DNA of 64,000 nt from UBA3305 sp002373555 (GCA_946612455.1 CAMOER010000012.1:4626-68625), one strand, 5' to 3'. Shown: positions 10,129-18,513, numbered from the stretch's first letter. The notes: a model not told the origin generated them from the letters alone. Numbers and translations are program-made.

Positions 10129-11184
10129 TTACTTTTCCGGCACCCGCAGCACGAATGCCTTCGTATATTTTCCGTACGGCTGCACGAGCGTCAGCTCCCA
10201 GCCATGCATATCCGCGATCTTTTTCGAGATCGAGAGTCCGAGCCCGCTGCCTTTGTCTCCGCTGCGCGCATCATCGCCTTTTACGAACGGCTCAAAGAGC
10301 TGTTCCGGATCCTTTTCGATCTTTACGCCGGTATCCGCAACGGCGATCTCTTCCATCCCTGCCAGACGGTTCACCAGAACCGCGATCTGTGTTCCCCTCT
10401 CATTGTGGCGCATGGCGTTGACGAGCAGATTGTTGATGATCCGGCCTGCCTGCGCCTTATCCGCGTCTGCAATGAACGGTTCTTCCGGAATATCCGCTTC
10501 CAGTTCCATCCCGGCATCTTCCATATCCGTATAAAGCGCAGCTGCTGTTTCCGCGGCCAGCTCATTGATGTCGCATTCCTTTTTATGGAGCGCAAACCCC
10601 GTGCTGCCAAGCTTCACATATTCGAACAGAAGATTGATCAGCCCGCTCATCCTGTCCGACTTTCGTCTGATCGCATCGATGTATTCCGCCTTCATCTCCG
10701 GATCTGTGACCACGCCGTCACTGATCGCTCCTGCGTAGCCGGAGATCGTCATGATCGGGGTGCGCAGATCATGGGCAAAGTCCGACAGCATCAGATTGCG
10801 TTCCGCATAGTAGGCCTCGCGCTCGGCATCTCTGCTCTTCTGCAGTTCATTCACTCTCGCCGCAACGATCCTGGAATAAACGATCAGGCCGGTGACAACG
10901 GGCACAAGGACCAGGAAAAGCGACAGCATCAGGAGCAGCAGCACCTGCGAACGGGCCATGATCCCCAGCACGGCCCCCTGCGCATTGCCGAAAAGGATGC
11001 TCCGCAGGATCATAAACAGATCCGTTCCCCTGACCAGCCCGGTTTCCGGGCTGGTTTTGGCAAGATACCCTGCCAGCGGGAGCAGCACCCCCTGCACCGC
11101 GACCTGCACGATCATCTCCAGCGCACCGGCAGCTGCCGCGACCGCAAGCAGTCTTGTTGTCAGAAAAGATTTCAGATTATCCAT
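10129..11184 (-). CDS. Membrane sensor histidine kinase (VanS/EnvZ type)
   Basis: 351 residues. Two transmembrane helices (about 10-40 and 82-105) flank an extracellular loop of about 40 residues. A short linker leads to a HisKA domain with the phosphoacceptor His138 in FAHDLRTPI. The HATPase domain shows NNLLVNAMRH (N-box), VADTGVKI (G1), LFEPFVKGD (F-box) and GSGLGLSISKKI (G2). It starts 20 bases after the OmpR-type regulator gene, forming a two-gene operon. The sensed signal cannot be deduced. Confidence 0.92.
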   Translation of the reverse strand: MDNLKSFLTTRLLAVAAAAGALEMIVQVAVQGVLLPLAGYLAKTSPETGLVRGTDLFMILRSILFGNAQGAVLGIMARSQVLLLLMLSLFLVLVPVVTGLIVYSRIVAARVNELQKSRDAEREAYYAERNLMLSDFAHDLRTPIMTISGYAGAISDGVVTDPEMKAEYIDAIRRKSDRMSGLINLLFEYVKLGSTGFALHKKECDINELAAETAAALYTDMEDAGMELEADIPEEPFIADADKAQAGRIINNLLVNAMRHNERGTQIAVLVNRLAGMEEIAVADTGVKIEKDPEQLFEPFVKGDDARSGDKGSGLGLSISKKIADMHGWELTLVQPYGKYTKAFVLRVPEK

Positions 11185-11203
11185 TCAGTGCATACTCCCC
11201 TGA

Positions 11204-11893
11204 TCATTCCCGTTCCAACCGGTAACCGAGTCCGCGGATCGTTTTGATATATTCGCCGTCCGTATCCCCCAGCTTTGCACGCAGCTTGCTGATGCAGACC
11301 ATGATATTATTGTCCGCCACAGCATATTCATCGCCCCAGCCGCGTTCATAGATCTGCTGCTTCGTATAGACCTTGCCGGGATGCTCCATGAACATCGAAA
11401 GGATCCGGAATTCCACGGATGTCAGATCGATCTTTTCTTCATTCTTATATACACAGCAGGCATCCAGATCCAGCGAAAGTTCCCTGTGTTTTATGATCTC
11501 ATGCGCAGCCGGCTTCCTGTCCTGTCTCATTTCGTGGAACCGGCGCAGATTCGTTTTCACCCTGGCGACCGCCTCCAGCGGACTGAAGGGCTTCACCATA
11601 TAGTCATCCGCGCCCAGATCAAGGCCCAGGATCTTCTCCGGGTCGGTGTCCTTCGCAGAAATGATGATCACGGGGATATTGCTGAATTCCCTTAAGTTTT
11701 TCAGCACATGATAGCCGTCGGTCTCCGGCATCATGATATCCAGAAGACAGAGATCGATATCTCCCGCCTTCAGTTTCTCCGCGGCTTCCTTCCCGTCCGC
11801 CGCCTCGGAGACTGCATATCCGGCATTTTCCAGATACAGCCGCAGGAGACTTCTGATCTCCTGTTCGTCATCCGCTATCAGGATCCTGTCCAT
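11204..11893 (-). CDS. OmpR/PhoB-family response regulator (VanR-like)
   Basis: 229 residues. The receiver domain (1-118) has acidic residues in LIADDEQE, the phosphoacceptor Asp52 in LLDIMMP, Thr/Ser in IISAKD and Lys in DYMVKPF. The C-terminal winged helix (about 130-228) contains LTSVEFRILSMFMEHPGKV and the typical ending KTIRGLGYRLE. AAGGAG precedes the ATG. It is first in an operon with the histidine kinase downstream. Targets are unknown; the neighbouring DUF975-type gene is one possibility. Confidence 0.93.
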   Translation of the reverse strand: MDRILIADDEQEIRSLLRLYLENAGYAVSEAADGKEAAEKLKAGDIDLCLLDIMMPETDGYHVLKNLREFSNIPVIIISAKDTDPEKILGLDLGADDYMVKPFSPLEAVARVKTNLRRFHEMRQDRKPAAHEIIKHRELSLDLDACCVYKNEEKIDLTSVEFRILSMFMEHPGKVYTKQQIYERGWGDEYAVADNNIMVCISKLRAKLGDTDGEYIKTIRGLGYRLERE

Positions 11894-11993
11894 AGTTTTC
11901 TTTCTCCTTATATGGCTGAAACTGCCGAAAGGTGCCGGAAGCTGACCGCCTCCGACACCAGGTCATTCTATGTATTGTTCCGTATACCGGCTG

Positions 11994-12854
11994 TTATGCT
12001 TCCGCCTCGATCAGCTTCTGCTCAGCTCCGTATCTGAGTCTCTCATAAAGTGCCGCATCCGTCATATTCTTATAAGGATTTACATAGAAGATGCCGACGA
12101 TGCCGAGTGTGATCAGGGAAAGAAGCTCCCAGCCGAGGAAGGACAGATCCAGGACGAAAGCTTTCCATTTCTGTCCGCGCATCATCTCTTTGCTCATGGC
12201 AAAGACCTCTTTTCTCGGCATCTCCGGATTTTCCGCCAGGATGTAAGGCATCATGCGGTATTCGTAAGACTTTACGATTCCGGGAATGATGAAGAGCAGC
12301 GTCCAGAGGATCATGTAAATATCCCGGAGCAGGATCGTCACGACAACATTCAGGTATCCGTGATCATAACAGTAAGCCAGTTCCTTCACTTCCGCAGGCG
12401 TATGCAGGTTCCTGAGGAAGAATCTCGCGCCGCCGGTCTCCAGCGGGTTCAGCAGAAATGCCTGGAGCGCGACCGCGATTGCCGCAAAAATGATACCGAA
12501 CAGAAGGACTGCGCCGATCACTACGACCATATTCATTCCGCGCAGGGCCAGCAGGATCGACTGAATGCCGGAATGCATCTCGTTAAGGTCCTCCTGCGGA
12601 ATATCCGCCGGAAGTTCCTGTGTGATATCGTTCATGATCTCATCCGCAGCTGCACTTGCTTCCGCATCCGCCTGCTGTTCGATCTGTGTTTCCGTCTGCG
12701 GTCCGCCGCCCAGAGCGCCGCCTACCGCTGCTCTGCCGCCGATCATGCCGCCTCCGAGCAGTGCCATGATTATAAAGCTGACCAGGACCGTCTTCCAGTA
12801 ACTGCGGTGCACGGCTTCCTTACCTTTTGCCTTCAGTTCTTTCCTTGTCCACAT
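11994..12854 (-). CDS. DUF975-family integral membrane protein
   Basis: 286 residues. The N-terminus WTRKELKAKGKEAVHRSYWKT is characteristic of the DUF975 family, and the conserved interior LNPLETGGARFFLRNL is also present. Four to five hydrophobic helices lie near residues 22-50, 108-135, 170-200 and 245-268. The loop between the first two helices is long, glycine-rich and acidic. The family has no established biochemical function. GGAGG lies about 10 bases before the ATG. It is separated by about 100 bases from the two-component system and may be transcribed alone. Confidence 0.82.
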   Translation of the reverse strand: MWTRKELKAKGKEAVHRSYWKTVLVSFIIMALLGGGMIGGRAAVGGALGGGPQTETQIEQQADAEASAAADEIMNDITQELPADIPQEDLNEMHSGIQSILLALRGMNMVVVIGAVLLFGIIFAAIAVALQAFLLNPLETGGARFFLRNLHTPAEVKELAYCYDHGYLNVVVTILLRDIYMILWTLLFIIPGIVKSYEYRMMPYILAENPEMPRKEVFAMSKEMMRGQKWKAFVLDLSFLGWELLSLITLGIVGIFYVNPYKNMTDAALYERLRYGAEQKLIEAEA

Positions 12855-13042
12855 ATTCTTATGCCTCCGTTCGTTTATTCTCTGCCTCTCCGGATCTCCG
12901 GAAGGCTGTTCTCATCTGTTGGCATAAGGATAGCACCGCAATCTTTCAGCGGAACAGGGAGAACCTTAACGTATCCTTAATCCGGCTTGTATTTTTCTGA
13001 ATCAGCTGTACTGCAGCTTAACGAAAGCAGGGGCACGTCATG

Positions 13043-13105
13043 GATCACAGATTCCGAAGCGCGGCCATCTGCGGGAGATCACAGATTCCGGAGTGTGACC
13101 ATCTG
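13043..13105. repeat. 29-bp imperfect tandem duplication at the end of the HMA2-like gene
   Basis: Copies at 13043-13071 and 13077-13105 match at 25 of 29 positions. On the minus strand each encodes the same C-terminal pattern, QM-x2-LRNL followed by TGA. The first copy encountered by the ribosome ends the gene; the second lies after the stop codon. Confidence 0.85.
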
Positions 13106-13492
13106 ATATAAATGAAAACCGAGCTGGACCGGAGCCGGGAGCAGCGCATCCGCGACGGCTTCCGCCAGGATACGGGCCCGCAGCCGGTTCTTCAGGCCGG
13201 GATCCAGCTTGCGCTCCTTCATCTCGTCCGCACTGATGCTGCGTTTTTCTTCTTCCGCCATCATTTCCACATTCGCGAGACGGAAGGAATCCAGACGGCG
13301 GATGATGTCCTTCCGGTCGCAATAATAGGAAAGGCCGAGGCCGCCGGAGGCGGGATAGACCCGGACTTTCGTGACACCCGGGACATTCCGGAAGGCGTAG
13401 GACAGGATGTCTGCTTCCTCCCGGGAGAGGCTTTTCCGGGCGGTACGGATGCGGATCCAGTGGAGTGATTCGTTTGCGATGATGTATTTCAT
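13079..13492 (-). CDS. HMA2-like heavy-metal-associated domain protein, stand-alone
   Basis: 137 residues. The first 75 residues resemble the HMA_2 ferredoxin-like fold: a beta strand HWIRIRT, a helix with EEADILSYAF, then VPGVTKVRVYPASGGL. No CxxC metal motif is visible. The C-terminal part is basic then hydrophobic (ADALLPAPVQLGFHLYQM), like the segment before the first membrane helix of clostridial P1B-type ATPases, yet no ATPase follows. The gene could be a free-standing HMA2 protein or the remnant of a longer ATPase; the duplicated 3' end favours some rearrangement. The ATG has GGGG 6 bases upstream. Confidence 0.65.
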   Translation of the reverse strand: MKYIIANESLHWIRIRTARKSLSREEADILSYAFRNVPGVTKVRVYPASGGLGLSYYCDRKDIIRRLDSFRLANVEMMAEEEKRSISADEMKERKLDPGLKNRLRARILAEAVADALLPAPVQLGFHLYQMVTLRNL

Positions 13493-13563
13493 AGTATTCC
13501 CCTGTGGTTTGCTTTTGAGAAAATAGTAACAGAAACAGGAGGATTTATCAATGGACGATAAGA

Positions 13564-13644
13564 GGGTTCAACTCCCCTCATAATAAAAAAAACAGACCTG
13601 CTGCAGCAGATCTGTTTTTTATGGAGATGAGGGGAGTTGAACCC
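13564..13644. repeat. Near-perfect 81-bp palindrome containing the 3' end of tmRNA
   Basis: The T-arm and acceptor sequence of tmRNA (13627-13644, minus) is copied exactly over 18 bases in opposite orientation at 13564-13581. The ssrA terminator palindrome lies between them with almost the same centre (about 13604). The inner flanks also match apart from short differences. Confidence 0.85.
13583..13620 (-). terminator. Rho-independent terminator of ssrA
   Basis: The stem AACAGACCTGCTG / CAGCAGATCTGTT (one mismatch) is followed on the minus strand by a run of T. A-runs on the other side make it usable in both directions. It starts right after the mature tmRNA 3' end. Confidence 0.9.
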
Positions 13645-13966
13645 CTGTCCGAAAACCTGTCCATCACGGTGTCTTCCATCACAGTCACTGATTTAGGATT
13701 CCCCCGTCCGGCCGCCCGGTGACAGGCTGCCGGCTTCGGTAGCTTCATAAAATCTTACCGGACCGCAAAGCTTTGGAACGGCAGTTCCTCACAGTTCATG
13801 ATGCCGGGAACTGAGGCTGTGAGCAACCTCAGACCGACAGCTGCCATCAGGCAGCGTACGCGAAATTATCTTCTGCGTTTATATTTAGGTTCCGTTTTTT
13901 TACGTGGCCACGGTCCACGGATGGCTGCCGGAACTTCGAAGTCCCCGTCGAAACCGGTACATCCCC
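13622..13966 (-). ncRNA. ssrA: Transfer-messenger RNA (tmRNA)
   Basis: About 345 nt, read on the minus strand. The 5' end GGGGATGTACCGG pairs with the 3' end CATCTCC to form the tRNA-like acceptor stem (one G-U pair), with discriminator A at 13622; CCA is not encoded. The T-arm contains GGGGTTCAACTCCCC. A tag reading frame ends AEDNFAYAA followed by TGA. The preceding TAAAC-GCA resembles the resume site of other tmRNAs, so the tag is probably Ala plus AEDNFAYAA. The molecule rescues stalled ribosomes together with SmpB and marks the product for proteolysis. Confidence 0.96.
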
Positions 13967-13979
13967 CGGTAGGATTCTT

Positions 13980-14008
13980 ATTTTAAGGCAGGCTGGCCGA
14001 AATGTCAA
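13980..14008 (-). promoter_or_regulatory. Promoter of ssrA
   Basis: Minus strand: -35 TTGACA (14003-14008), 17-base spacer, -10 TAAAAT (13980-13985). Transcription would start about 12 bases further on, at the tmRNA 5' end. Confidence 0.88.
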
Positions 14009-14099
14009 TGAGATCGCATTCGCCCGCCGGTTGAATCCGGGATATCGACCGGGACTCCCTGTCCGATGCTGATATTTTTTAATCATTACGAAAAAGCTC

Positions 14100-14128
14100 T
14101 TGCACGGCAATCGTATTATCGTTATAAT
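14100..14128 (+). promoter_or_regulatory. Promoter of the first secreted repeat protein
   Basis: -35 TTGCAC (14100-14105), 17-base spacer, perfect -10 TATAAT (14123-14128). The start codon lies at 14177. Confidence 0.85.
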
Positions 14129-14176
14129 CATACTATCTCGATGTTAATTCATCAGTCACAAAAAGGAGGAAACGTA

Positions 14177-15109
14177 ATGAAACACCGCAGACACATTCTG
14201 GGCGCAGCACTGTTCGCTGCAGCAGCAGTCATGCTGGCAGCCGTTCCCGCACAGGCCAAGACCTACTACGCAAAGACCACAAAGAATTATTCCTGGTCCA
14301 CAGCGGATAAGAAATGGAAGTTAAGCGACCAGCATACGTATTCTTATACCAAAAAAGGTATGATCAGCAAGGATATCTATAAATCTGGTGATTATAAGTC
14401 TGTCTCGACCTATAAATACAATTCCAGAGGACAGCAGACGAGCAGTATCACAAAAGTAAATGGCAAGGTAACCTCCAAGTACACCAATAAATATGACAAG
14501 AAAGGCAATATTCTCGAAGCCACCGATTACTACAACGGCACGATCATGTCAAAGAGCATTCACTCTTACAGCAAGGGCCGCGTGAAGACCATCAAGTACT
14601 ATAACTATGATAACGGAAAAAAGATACTCGCCAGTTCCAGCCATTACAGCTATAACAAAAAGGGATATATCTCGAAGGTAGTCCATAAAGGCGCCGATGG
14701 CAAGACACTCAGCACAGCCAAATATACTTATAAGTTCAAAGGCGGCAGAATCTCTCAGGAAACCATCAAGTATACAGGAGATATGAATTCGACCCATGTA
14801 ACAAAGTATTATTCCAACGGCATAATCAAGAGCGAGTCCTACAAGAACAAAAATTATAAGTATTCAAATTCCTATAACAAGAAGGGAATGCTCACAAAGA
14901 GCACGGATTCCGGTTCCAATTCCAAAGCCACCACAACCTATACTTATAAGAACGACCTCCTCGTCAAACGGGTTCACGAGTCCAAAGATGAATCCGGCAC
15001 GCATAAATTCACCTACACCTACAAATACAAGATCGGCAAGAAAGGCGTCACCACGCAGACCATCTATAGTAACGGTGAAAAGATGTCCAAGACGGAATAC
15101 ACTTACTGA
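14177..15109 (+). CDS. Secreted Lys/Tyr-rich repeat protein, copy 1
   Basis: 310 residues. AAGGAGG stands 7 bases before ATG 14177; longer upstream reading is rejected for lack of a ribosome site. A signal peptide (MKHRRHILGAAL to about AQA-K) is clear. The mature protein is a series of short beta-strand repeats of 18-24 residues with the pattern Y-x-Y-[ND]-x-[KR]-G, for example TYKYNSRGQ and HYSYNKKGYI, like YD or MORN-type toxin-antitoxin repeat folds. It is very basic, rich in Lys, Tyr, Ser and Thr, and has no Cys. It closely resembles the next gene, so the two are a tandem duplication. An envelope role is inference. Confidence 0.88.
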   Translation: MKHRRHILGAALFAAAAVMLAAVPAQAKTYYAKTTKNYSWSTADKKWKLSDQHTYSYTKKGMISKDIYKSGDYKSVSTYKYNSRGQQTSSITKVNGKVTSKYTNKYDKKGNILEATDYYNGTIMSKSIHSYSKGRVKTIKYYNYDNGKKILASSSHYSYNKKGYISKVVHKGADGKTLSTAKYTYKFKGGRISQETIKYTGDMNSTHVTKYYSNGIIKSESYKNKNYKYSNSYNKKGMLTKSTDSGSNSKATTTYTYKNDLLVKRVHESKDESGTHKFTYTYKYKIGKKGVTTQTIYSNGEKMSKTEYTY

Positions 15110-15135
15110 TATTCTTTAACGAATTCATTTTGATC

Positions 15136-15171
15136 ACAAAAGGTCCCTGTCATCTGACAGGGACCTTTTGT
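15136..15171 (+). terminator. Terminator after secreted repeat protein copy 1
   Basis: Perfect inverted repeat CAAAAGGTCCCTGTC / GACAGGGACCTTTTG with loop ATCT. The arms start and end in A and T runs. Confidence 0.9.
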
Positions 15172-15264
15172 ATCGGAAAAAGCTGCCTCTTCCTGTCCTG
15201 CTCAGGAATTTCGGCAATTCGTATACGAAGTCGCCCTGTTCCAATTAGACTTGCAAAATCCGCC

Positions 15265-15293
15265 TTGTTTTATAATCATATTACTGTTATAAT
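15265..15293 (+). promoter_or_regulatory. Likely promoter of secreted repeat protein copy 2
   Basis: -35 TTGTTT (15265-15270), 17-base spacer, -10 TATAAT (15288-15293). An overlapping TATAAT at 15271 with TTGCAA upstream is spaced only 14 bases and is less likely. Confidence 0.65.
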
Positions 15294-15337
15294 AATTGTA
15301 TCTTAATAACCGCATTCTGTTCAGAAGGAGGAATATG

Positions 15338-16267
15338 GTGAAACACCGCAGACATATTTTCGGTGCAGTACTGATCGCCGCTGCTGCAGTCATGCTGGCA
15401 GCCGTCCCTGCACAGGCCCGGACCACCTATAAAGTCAAAACAGAAAAGAACTATTATCTCGCAGACGGCAAATGGGTCCTGAACTATCAGAATTCCTATG
15501 AATACAACAAAAAGGGGCTGCAGACCAAACAAACCTACAAATGCGGCGATATAAAACGCGTCTTGAATTACCAATACAATGCAAAGGGTTATGCAACCAA
15601 AGAGACCTTCAAAGAGACGCTGAACGGGAAAACGGAATCCACCTACAGATACGAATATGACCTCCGCAAAAACGGCGATACAAATGTCGTGCGTTATTAC
15701 TCAGACGGCAAACTTGCCCATAAAACAGTCTATCATTACAACCGCAAAAACCGTGTCACTTCCACCGAGTATTACGAAGGCGGGAAGAAAACAAGTACAA
15801 GCAAATATACCTACAACAAAAAAGGCCGCATCACCAAAATCGTGAGCAAAAATGCCAGAGGGAAAACCACACAGACCGCGAAGTATACCTATACATTCAG
15901 GAATGGCAGGCTCTCTCAGGAGACAATAAAATATACCGGCGCTGACGGCAATTACACCTATACCACGAAATATTACACGAATGGCGCGATCAAGAGCACC
16001 ACTGCAAAATCAGAGCATGGCAGTTCCGTCTATACCTATGACAAAAAAGGCCGTCTTACTAAAAACACGGAATCTGCCGATAATTACAGCAGCGTCAGCA
16101 CCTACAAGAACGGGTTGATCCAGAAGACCGTCGATCAGTCCAACGGCAGCACGATGACGACGAAATACACGTATAAGACCGGCAAGAAGGGCGTTACCAG
16201 ACAGACAGCTTATGTCGACGGCAAAAAGAATTCCAAGACTGAATATACCTATGTCAAGATCAAATAA
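15338..16267 (+). CDS. Secreted Lys/Tyr-rich repeat protein, copy 2
   Basis: 309 residues if translation begins at GTG 15338, which aligns with the ATG of copy 1 (both then read KHRRHI) and lies 6 bases after AAGGAGG. ATG 15335 is only 3 bases from that site. The signal peptide is nearly identical to that of copy 1 (AAAAVMLAAVPAQA). The mature part has the same repeats of Y-x-Y-[ND]-x-K-G (EYNKKGLQ, TYNKKGRI, TYDKKGRL) and ends TEYTYVKIK. The two copies have diverged moderately over the whole length, so the duplication is not recent. Confidence 0.87.
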   Translation: MKHRRHIFGAVLIAAAAVMLAAVPAQARTTYKVKTEKNYYLADGKWVLNYQNSYEYNKKGLQTKQTYKCGDIKRVLNYQYNAKGYATKETFKETLNGKTESTYRYEYDLRKNGDTNVVRYYSDGKLAHKTVYHYNRKNRVTSTEYYEGGKKTSTSKYTYNKKGRITKIVSKNARGKTTQTAKYTYTFRNGRLSQETIKYTGADGNYTYTTKYYTNGAIKSTTAKSEHGSSVYTYDKKGRLTKNTESADNYSSVSTYKNGLIQKTVDQSNGSTMTTKYTYKTGKKGVTRQTAYVDGKKNSKTEYTYVKIK

Positions 16268-16289
16268 CGCTGTCGTTTAACAGACACAC

Positions 16290-16352
16290 AAAAAGCGGGA
16301 TCTTCTCTCACTTTCCATCCATCGGATCGTGAAAGAAGATCCCGCTTTTTTT
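16290..16352. terminator. Bidirectional terminator
   Basis: Arms AAAAAGCGGGATCTTCT (16290-16306) and AGAAGATCCCGCTTTTT (16334-16350) are perfectly complementary, with 27 bases between them. It separates the convergent secreted-protein and flavodoxin genes. Confidence 0.88.
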
Positions 16353-16362
16353 CTGTCATTAT

Positions 16363-17442
16363 CTATTCTGTCAGCTGTCTGATGATATTCTGTGCGAACA
16401 GATCCGCCCGCTCTTCGATCCCGGGCGATTTCAATATGCTGCCCGGATCGTTTGCCGTCTCCATCATCACGAAATGCGGCGGCAGCGTAAAGGTCTTGTT
16501 CATGTTCAGCGCACTGATCAGCTGGCTTGCCAGGATATCGCTTCCCGAATAGCCGGACACGATAATGCCGAACAGCAGCTTATCAAAGAACTGCCTTCTG
16601 CGGTAGATCGACGTCAGACGGTTCACGGTCGCCTGCAGATTCGCGGAAAGCGCGTCGTTGTAATTCGGACAGAGCATGACCAGCGCGTCGCATTCCTCGA
16701 GTGCCGGGTGCACCTGTTCGACCACCACCCCGCCGTAATAACATTTCCCTTTCTGGGAAAAATGCATGCAGGTCGTAAACGGACAGCCGATACAGTCGTT
16801 GATCTTGCCGTTTAAGAGCGGGATCTCCTGGATCTGAAAATGCGCCGGCAGCCGGCTCCGGACAAGATTCCAGAGCGACAGCGTGTTGGAGGTTTCCCGG
16901 ATACTGGCATGCAGAACGAGGATCTTCGGAGCCTTTTTCTTTTCCGGGAACCGGAAATCGCAGAGCCGGTCGATCAGCCCCTTCGTTTCCTTAACATATG
17001 TTTCCCAGAGGCTGGTGCCGCCAAGATCCGACAGGACTTTGAAATTCATGAGCGAACCGGTCGCTTCCACAAGCGGCCGTCCCGGAAATGCACAGCCCGA
17101 CATGTTTGCGGAAAGCACGGCTTCTCTGCCGACCGCCTTGGTAAAGAACTCCGATGGGCTGTCCATGATGACCGCACCGACAGAGCCTTCAAAGAACTTC
17201 CGCTTCAGACGGATCTTCTGCAGCATCCTCCCCCATTCCAGATTGACACCCGCAGCGTCTACAGCGACAGCGAAAAGGATCCTGGAATTTCGGATCGGCT
17301 GCAGATCCTCCGCATCGTAAATCCGAAGGCAGAAGCCCTCCAGATGAATGTCCAGTTCCTCCAGCAGCCGGAAGAGACGGGAATCCGGCGCCGGTTTTCC
17401 GGGACAGATCAGGACCAGATTTTGTTCAGGATGTTCTCTCAA
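16363..17442 (-). CDS. Two-domain flavodoxin-like protein with a Cys cluster
   Basis: 359 residues from a TTG start (17442) preceded by AAGGGAAG; no ATG lies near. Residues 1-165 form a degenerate flavodoxin-like domain. Residues 172-359 form an NADPH-dependent FMN reductase or iron-sulfur flavoprotein domain: ILVLHASIRETSNT is the flavin phosphate loop, and LCPNYNDALSANLQ follows. Cys217, Cys220, Cys225 and Cys234 (C-x2-C-x4-C-x8-C) could bind an iron-sulfur cluster or be redox-active. It begins 15 bases after the dehydrogenase-like gene, so the two probably work together in a redox reaction. Confidence 0.75.
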   Translation of the reverse strand: MREHPEQNLVLICPGKPAPDSRLFRLLEELDIHLEGFCLRIYDAEDLQPIRNSRILFAVAVDAAGVNLEWGRMLQKIRLKRKFFEGSVGAVIMDSPSEFFTKAVGREAVLSANMSGCAFPGRPLVEATGSLMNFKVLSDLGGTSLWETYVKETKGLIDRLCDFRFPEKKKAPKILVLHASIRETSNTLSLWNLVRSRLPAHFQIQEIPLLNGKINDCIGCPFTTCMHFSQKGKCYYGGVVVEQVHPALEECDALVMLCPNYNDALSANLQATVNRLTSIYRRRQFFDKLLFGIIVSGYSGSDILASQLISALNMNKTFTLPPHFVMMETANDPGSILKSPGIEERADLFAQNIIRQLTE

Positions 17443-17457
17443 AATGAATCACTTCCC

Positions 17458-18420
17458 TTACGCATTCAGCTTCTTCAGATTATCATACGCATGCTTTATT
17501 CTTATAAACAGTTCCTCCGGCAGCGCGGGATCCTCGATCTCTGTTCCGCCATCCGCGACACGGTTCCGGCAGCCCAGCCAGGCGCCGTCCATATGCACCG
17601 AGCTGTAATGCCATTCTCCGGAGATCGCCGCGAGCACCGAAAATGCACCGGAGGAAATCGCCGGGGCAATATACGGTTTGAATCCCCATTCGCGCATCTG
17701 AATATTCGCCCGCACCGTCAGTCCGGTCAGCTCCTTCGAGAGCGCATCATCATAGTGTTCAATCGAGTTCGCGATCACCAGATCCCCGCCGTGCGGTCCG
17801 TAGGCTCTTCCCTCCGTGAGGAAGGAGGCGTACTTCGCATCCTTTCCGGCAAAATAGGCCGCCCTCGCATTCATGACGCCGAGGCCGAAGCCCTTCACAT
17901 TGTCCGGATCCAGACCGGCGGCAGCGGCATACATGCACAGCGGATCCACCGGATCGGAGACCACGCAGAACAGGCCCTTGAAACCGGCTTTTACTGCTTT
18001 CCCCGCCACATCGCTGACCAGTCCGGAATTCGCTTCCAGCTGCGCCATGCGGACATCCCCTTTGTTGGACAGATCCGGCACGCCTTTGGAGGCGCAGAAA
18101 AGGAAGGCGTCGCAGTCGAACCATTCGTCCGGCCCAAGCACTTTCACCGTCGGAAGCGCTCTCCCGTCCGGCGCCGCGATCTGGTTCATCTCAAATTCAA
18201 ATCGTTCCGGCACCATCTTCCGCACATCTGCAATGCCGATGCGCTCGATTGCATCGGCGCCGAGGAGCCGGAGGCCGAGGAGCAGCGTGCTGCCGACATC
18301 GCCGAGGGCGAGGAGGTTGACGCGCTTTTTATCTTTATGGAACCATTCCCGATCGGGATGATCCCCGATCATTGCCGTATCATGATCATTCATGATACCG
18401 GCCAGTGCAGAAATCTTCAT
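17458..18420 (-). CDS. Divergent lactate/malate dehydrogenase-family protein
   Basis: 320 residues. The Rossmann motif LLALGDVGSTLLLGL begins near residue 36. VVSDPVDPLC matches the conserved (T/S)NPVD loop, and AYGPHGGDLVIANS matches the catalytic-His loop GEHGDS. The segment usually reading LD-x2-R is VMNAR, so the Asp of the catalytic His-Asp pair seems to be Met while the Arg is kept. It may be a 2-hydroxyacid dehydrogenase with an altered active site. AGGAG precedes the ATG. It is the first gene of an operon with the flavodoxin-like protein. Confidence 0.7.
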   Translation of the reverse strand: MKISALAGIMNDHDTAMIGDHPDREWFHKDKKRVNLLALGDVGSTLLLGLRLLGADAIERIGIADVRKMVPERFEFEMNQIAAPDGRALPTVKVLGPDEWFDCDAFLFCASKGVPDLSNKGDVRMAQLEANSGLVSDVAGKAVKAGFKGLFCVVSDPVDPLCMYAAAAGLDPDNVKGFGLGVMNARAAYFAGKDAKYASFLTEGRAYGPHGGDLVIANSIEHYDDALSKELTGLTVRANIQMREWGFKPYIAPAISSGAFSVLAAISGEWHYSSVHMDGAWLGCRNRVADGGTEIEDPALPEELFIRIKHAYDNLKKLNA

Positions 18421-18475
18421 TCTTTCTCCTAATCATGTATTGCATTACAAGTTTCAGTAAAACCGCAATCTTTAC

Positions 18476-18513
18476 GGCGTGGATCCTTCGTCGCTCCGCT
18501 CCTCAGGATGACA
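18476..18513. repeat. Intergenic repeat, GGCGTGGATCCTTCG...TCCTCAGGATGAC type (partial copy)
   Basis: The 38 bases match 48505-48542 except for three or four bases in the middle. Only this half is present here, without the inverted partner seen at the second site. It fills most of the gap between two minus-strand genes. Confidence 0.8.

Noticed and set aside
13564..13581. A tRNA gene suggested by the T-arm-like GGTTCAACTCCCC
   Set aside because: It is only an inverted copy of the tmRNA 3' end; no D-arm, anticodon arm or 5' acceptor strand is present.
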